Part shown: positions 4,228-7,299 of the stretch, piece after piece
How positions within the stretch are numbered: position 1 is the stretch's first letter
Layout: every line of letters starts with the position of its first letter
From: a bacterium
GTDB taxonomy: Bacteria > Gemmatimonadota > Gemmatimonadetes > Gemmatimonadales > Gemmatimonadaceae
Assembly: GCA_021802745.1 (NCBI GenBank)
Contig: JAJZRK010000164.1
Location: 1-7,299, forward strand
Length of the DNA: 7,299 nt
Reading direction: 5' to 3'
The notes under the pieces: model-generated
The model's input: the letters and a program-made list of their open reading frames with translations, nothing else
Databases searched by the model: none
What the model was told of the DNA's origin: nothing
Position numbers and translations under genes: made by a program

Positions 4228-6903
4228 GTGATGCGGCGTGCGCTGGCGGTGGGGCTGGCCCTGACGATGTCGTGCGGAGGCGGCGACGGACCGCCGCCGA
4301 CCGTCAAGGACGTCACGGTGTCCGCGAGCGCTACGACGCTGCTCGTGGGGGCCACCACGCAGCTGACCGCTCGGGTGACCGGTGTGGACGGCCAGCCGGT
4401 GCCGCATCCGCAGGTTTCGTGGTCGTCCCTCGCGCCGGCCATCCTCGGGGTCTCGCCCACCGGCGTCGCCACCGCGCTGCAGGCGGGGCAGGGCACGGTG
4501 CGAGCCACGTCGGGCGGCCGGTCGGGAGACCTCGAGCTGACGGTGACCAACCCGCCGGTGGCGACCGCCGCCTTCGATCGCGACTCCGTCGTCCTCACGC
4601 TTCCGGGTGGGAGCGCGACGCTAGTGCTGATTGCGAAGGACGCCGCTGGCCGGGTCATCAGCAACCCGACGTTCTTCTACAGCAGCGATGCGCCCAAGGT
4701 GGCCACGGTGACGCAGCTGGGCGTGGTCACCGCCGTCGCTGCGGGCACGGCCGTCATCTCGGCCAACACCGAGGGGCTCACCGCCACCACGCGAATTCGC
4801 GTCATCGCCAACGTGACGGCCAGCTCGCCACGCATCACCAGCGTGACGCCACTCACCGCCGGCGCTTCGGCGGTGGTGACCGGCAGCAATTTTGCGGCCT
4901 CAGTGGGCGGCAACGCCGTGCTGGTGGAAGGCGTCGCAGCCACGGTGACCGCCGCGACCTCGACGCAGCTGAACATCACGCTGCCGGCGACCGGCTGGGC
5001 GTGCGACGACGTGCGTCCCGCTTCGCTGCAGGTGAACGCCGGCGGCGAGATTGGGGTCGCGACGGCGAGCCTGCGCACCGCCATTCCGCGCACCCTCGCC
5101 GTGGGACAGTCGCTCGTGCTGAGCGGCGCGAGCGACGCCCGCTGCAATGAACTCTCGGCCACGGGCGGAACGTACCTCGTGACCGCGTACAACGTGGCGC
5201 GTGCGCTGTCGGGGAGCGAGGCGTCGTTCACGCTGCGCGGTGCGGCGACGGCGACGCAGGCGCAAGCCGATGCGCTCGCGGCGCCGGACCGGCGCGGGGT
5301 GGTGCGGGCAACGGACGTGCTCATGGCGCCTGACCGGCGCAAGGCCGTGAAGGCGACGGACGCATCGCCGCGAGCACCGCTTCCGCAGTACCCGGGCATC
5401 GGCTCCGCCCGCTTCGCGCGCTGGCAGGCGATGGCCCGCGACCAGCGGGCGCAGGCGCGTCACGCCGACATTCTGGAGCGCTCGGTCTCGTTCGCGCGCG
5501 CCCAGGGGTCACCCGCGGCCGCGCTGCGACGCCTGCGCGCGCTCTCCGAGGAGGGCGTCACCCCCAGCCGGGCCCGCGCCAGCCAGATCGCGACGGTCGG
5601 GGCCATCACGAACCTGAAGATCCCCAACCTCGACGCGCCGAGTTTCTGCTCGAGTTCCATTCCGATCGGTGCGCGCACGGCGTGGGTGGGCCAGAAGGCA
5701 ATCATCGTCGAGGACACCGTCAGTGTGCTCAACGGCGTGCCGACGCTCAAGGGACAGCTGGACTCGCTGTACGCCCAGGTAGGCCAGGAGTTCGATGACG
5801 TGGATTGGCCGATCCTGACGCAGGATTTCGGCAATCCGCTCGCCATGGACCAGCTCCTCAGCCAAACCGGCAAGGTGGTCATGCTCTTCTCGCCGCGCAT
5901 CAACGCGATGGCGGCGGGCACGGTCACCGGCTTCACCGTGAGCTGCGACTTCTTCCCGGTCTCGCAGGCGGCGAGCAGCAACTTCGGCGAGTACTTCTAC
6001 GCCGTCTCGCCCACGTCCCTCGCCGCCGGCTACGGCGCGGGCACGCGCAGCGCCTGGCTGCGCGAGATGCGCGGCACGATCATCCACGAGGTCAAGCACA
6101 TCACCTCGTTTGGCGAGCGCTTCGCGCGCAACGCGGACTTCGAGGAGCTCTGGCTCGAGGAGGGGACGGCGCGGCACGCCGAAGAGCAGCTGGCGCGCGT
6201 CGTGGAAGGGACGGCGTGGAAGGCGAACGTGAACTATCAGTCGAGTCTCTTCTGCGAGGTGCGGCCGGCGTCAGCGACCGTCCCCCAGTGCGCCGGCCGG
6301 CCCATCCTGATGCTCCGTCATTTCGACGCCCTGTATCAGTACCTGCAATCGCCCGACCTCTACACGCCGTTCGGACGCACCAGCGGCGCCGACGCCACCT
6401 TCTACGGCACATCGTGGTCCATCGTGCGCTGGATGATGGACCACTACGCCGCGACCGAGGCGGCCTTCCTCTCCGCGCTCATTCAGTCCACGCGCTCGGG
6501 CGTGGCCAATCTCGAAGCGCGCGTCTCCGGCCATCCGTGGGAAGAGATGCTCGGTGAGTGGGCGCTGTCGCTGTACGCCGATGATTGTCCCGGAGTGACC
6601 TTCGCCAACCCGCGCCTGCAGGTGCCGAGCTGGAATACCCGCGATGTCTTTGCCGGACTCTGCAATGATCTCGGGCCGTGCGCCGGCGCCGCGGCCAACC
6701 TGTATCCCGTCGCCTATCCGTTCATGCCGCGCGCGGTGGGCTTCGGCGCGTTCAGCACGACCGTCAACGCGCTGCGCGCGGGATCGTTCTCCTCGTGGCT
6801 GCTCAGTGGATCGCAGTCCGCGCCGCAGCTCCTCGACCTCCGCGGGGCGACGGGCGGGGAGCCGCCGGGGCAGGTGAGGCTGGCGATTGTGAGAGTGCAG
6901 TAG
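4228..6903 (+). CDS. Ig-like/TIG-domain probable lipoprotein with gluzincin-type metallopeptidase domain
   Basis: An 891-residue exported protein. The N-terminus MMRRALAVGLALTMSC is a short signal peptide ending at a likely lipidated C16, although Thr at -3 is an unusual lipobox; a GGGDGPPP linker follows. Two bacterial Ig-like (Big_2-type) domains span about 26-108 and 111-196 (note the paired ILGVSPTGVATALQAG and VATVTQLGVVTAVAAG segments). A TIG/IPT-like domain spans about 201-290. A charged linker (about 340-450) contains a 15-residue tandem repeat. The C-terminal half has HEVKH (H620, E621, H624) and, 20 residues on, WLEEGTARHAEE with E645 as probable third zinc ligand. This is the gluzincin pattern, most like M30 (hyicolysin)-type peptidases; the exact family is uncertain. 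Its substrate is unknown, but extracellular proteolysis at the cell surface is likely. The start is GTG 4228, 9 nt after gaggt (4214-4218); ATG 4231 is the next codon and equally possible. Confidence 0.8.
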   Translation: MMRRALAVGLALTMSCGGGDGPPPTVKDVTVSASATTLLVGATTQLTARVTGVDGQPVPHPQVSWSSLAPAILGVSPTGVATALQAGQGTVRATSGGRSGDLELTVTNPPVATAAFDRDSVVLTLPGGSATLVLIAKDAAGRVISNPTFFYSSDAPKVATVTQLGVVTAVAAGTAVISANTEGLTATTRIRVIANVTASSPRITSVTPLTAGASAVVTGSNFAASVGGNAVLVEGVAATVTAATSTQLNITLPATGWACDDVRPASLQVNAGGEIGVATASLRTAIPRTLAVGQSLVLSGASDARCNELSATGGTYLVTAYNVARALSGSEASFTLRGAATATQAQADALAAPDRRGVVRATDVLMAPDRRKAVKATDASPRAPLPQYPGIGSARFARWQAMARDQRAQARHADILERSVSFARAQGSPAAALRRLRALSEEGVTPSRARASQIATVGAITNLKIPNLDAPSFCSSSIPIGARTAWVGQKAIIVEDTVSVLNGVPTLKGQLDSLYAQVGQEFDDVDWPILTQDFGNPLAMDQLLSQTGKVVMLFSPRINAMAAGTVTGFTVSCDFFPVSQAASSNFGEYFYAVSPTSLAAGYGAGTRSAWLREMRGTIIHEVKHITSFGERFARNADFEELWLEEGTARHAEEQLARVVEGTAWKANVNYQSSLFCEVRPASATVPQCAGRPILMLRHFDALYQYLQSPDLYTPFGRTSGADATFYGTSWSIVRWMMDHYAATEAAFLSALIQSTRSGVANLEARVSGHPWEEMLGEWALSLYADDCPGVTFANPRLQVPSWNTRDVFAGLCNDLGPCAGAAANLYPVAYPFMPRAVGFGAFSTTVNALRAGSFSSWLLSGSQSAPQLLDLRGATGGEPPGQVRLAIVRVQ
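5281..5370 (+). repeat. Two-copy 45-bp in-frame repeat in the peptidase linker
   Basis: Residues 352-366 (APDRRGVVRATDVLM) and 367-381 (APDRRKAVKATDASP) are adjacent copies sharing APDRR-xxV-(R/K)ATD. The DNA copies have diverged at several sites, so this is an old duplication. It lies in the basic linker between the TIG domain and the peptidase domain. Confidence 0.75.
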
Positions 6904-6908
6904 CGCTT

Positions 6909-7047
6909 GGGAGGGGGAGGAGTGCAGGGGCTAGGTGAAGAGGGAGGAGTGGAGCGATGAGAAAGGCGGATGAGGCCGACGCCTCCTCCCCCTCTCTCAT
7001 CGCTCCACTCCTCCCTCCTTCCAAGCCCCTGTACCCCTCCTCCTCCC
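6909..7047. repeat. Long purine/pyrimidine inverted repeat between convergent genes
   Basis: The left arm (6909-6962) is purine-rich and the right arm (6995-7047) is its pyrimidine-rich complement. The inner 23 bp (6940-6962 with 6995-7017) pair perfectly. The outer part (6909-6932 with 7024-7047) pairs at 21 of 24 positions, separated by a 7/6-nt internal loop. The 32-nt centre can form a small aggcg/cgcct stem (6964-6968, 6980-6984). The repeat fills the gap between two convergent stop codons (TAG 6901-6903 plus, TAG 7053-7055 minus). No T-run follows either arm, so a simple intrinsic terminator is unlikely, though it could act bidirectionally. The left arm also repeats gggaggagtg directly (6915-6924, 6942-6951). 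Confidence 0.9.
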
Positions 7048-7052
7048 GTCGC

Positions 7053-7299
7053 CTACGCTTCGCGCAACGCCGCCATCGGCGTCTCCCGAAACACCTCCCG
7101 CGCCGTCAGCAGGCCAATCCCCACCGCCATCCCCATCATCGCCGCGGCAATCGCCGCCGCCGGGCCGAACGCGAACGAGAACGGTGCCTCGAAGACGAAC
7201 CGCACCAGCGCCCATCCGCCGAGCGTGGCGAGCCCCATGCCGCAGATCCCGCCCAGCGCGCCGAGCAGGGCGTACTCGGTGAAGCGGATGCGCAGCACC
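7053..7299 (-). CDS. FtsX/MacB-type ABC transporter permease, C-terminal part (5' end beyond window)
   Basis: The last 82 or so codons of an ABC permease of the FtsX-like family; the reading frame stays open to the window edge, so the start lies outside. RFTEYALLGALGG precedes a hydrophobic helix (GGICGMGLATLGGWALVRFVF). A second helix (GPAAAIAAAMMGMAVGIGLLT) leads into AREVFRETPMAALREA, the short cytoplasmic tail with the (P)xxALR(E/A) ending typical of MacB/LolE-like and large ADOP-type permeases. Such proteins work with an ABC ATPase in export, lipoprotein handling or mechanotransmission; the substrate cannot be told from this fragment. It converges on the peptidase gene across the long inverted repeat. 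Confidence 0.85.
   Translation of the reverse strand, partial: VLRIRFTEYALLGALGGICGMGLATLGGWALVRFVFEAPFSFAFGPAAAIAAAMMGMAVGIGLLTAREVFRETPMAALREA

Noticed and set aside
1..7299. CRISPR array, tRNA or rRNA genes, toxin-antitoxin or phage genes
   Set aside because: I looked on both strands and found no spaced direct repeats, cloverleaf-like segments or recognisable proteins of these classes.

Overview
This GC-rich window looks like bacterial chromosomal DNA. Three traits together suggest a Gemmatimonadota-like organism, with Acidobacteriota as an alternative: a large lipoprotein with bacterial Ig-like domains and a metallopeptidase domain, an FtsX/MacB-type ABC permease tail, and very GC-rich codon use. 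No rRNA or housekeeping marker is present, so the assignment is inference.

Layout. Positions 1-94 hold a short possible gene tail and a very strong GC hairpin. Positions 95-1040 (minus) are a decayed IS4-family transposase with a frameshift near 670-690, a lost C-terminus and a 15-bp in-frame tandem duplication. A hairpin that would bury its ribosome-binding site lies just upstream. Positions 1041-1371 are non-coding, carrying the probable insertion-sequence edge and an AT-rich, palindromic leader. Positions 1372-3509 (plus) are a compact three-gene operon: a sulfide:quinone oxidoreductase-like flavoprotein, a DsrC/TusE-like sulfur carrier and a DsrE2-like protein. Convergent to it, 3563-4153 (minus) encodes an integral membrane protein with an HELGH zinc-site motif. 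Divergent from that gene across a short intergenic region with a 16-bp near-palindrome, 4228-6903 (plus) encodes the 891-residue Ig-like/TIG/metallopeptidase probable lipoprotein. The 149-bp gap after it is filled almost exactly by a long purine/pyrimidine-asymmetric inverted repeat (about 54-nt arms). The window ends in the C-terminal part of an FtsX-type permease (7053-7299, minus, open at the window edge).

How the genes work together. The operon makes biochemical sense. The flavoprotein would oxidise sulfide (or another sulfane-sulfur donor) and pass electrons to quinone. The resulting sulfane sulfur could then be held as persulfides on the single conserved Cys of the DsrE2-like protein (C133) and the penultimate Cys of the DsrC-like protein (C103). 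No dsrAB, sHdr, tusBCD or rhodanese gene is visible, so the final acceptor is unknown. The carrier has Ala where true DsrC has its second cysteine, arguing against a classical DsrC trisulfide cycle. The remaining genes (membrane metallopeptidase-like protein, secreted peptidase, ABC permease) are envelope functions with no evident link to the sulfur operon.
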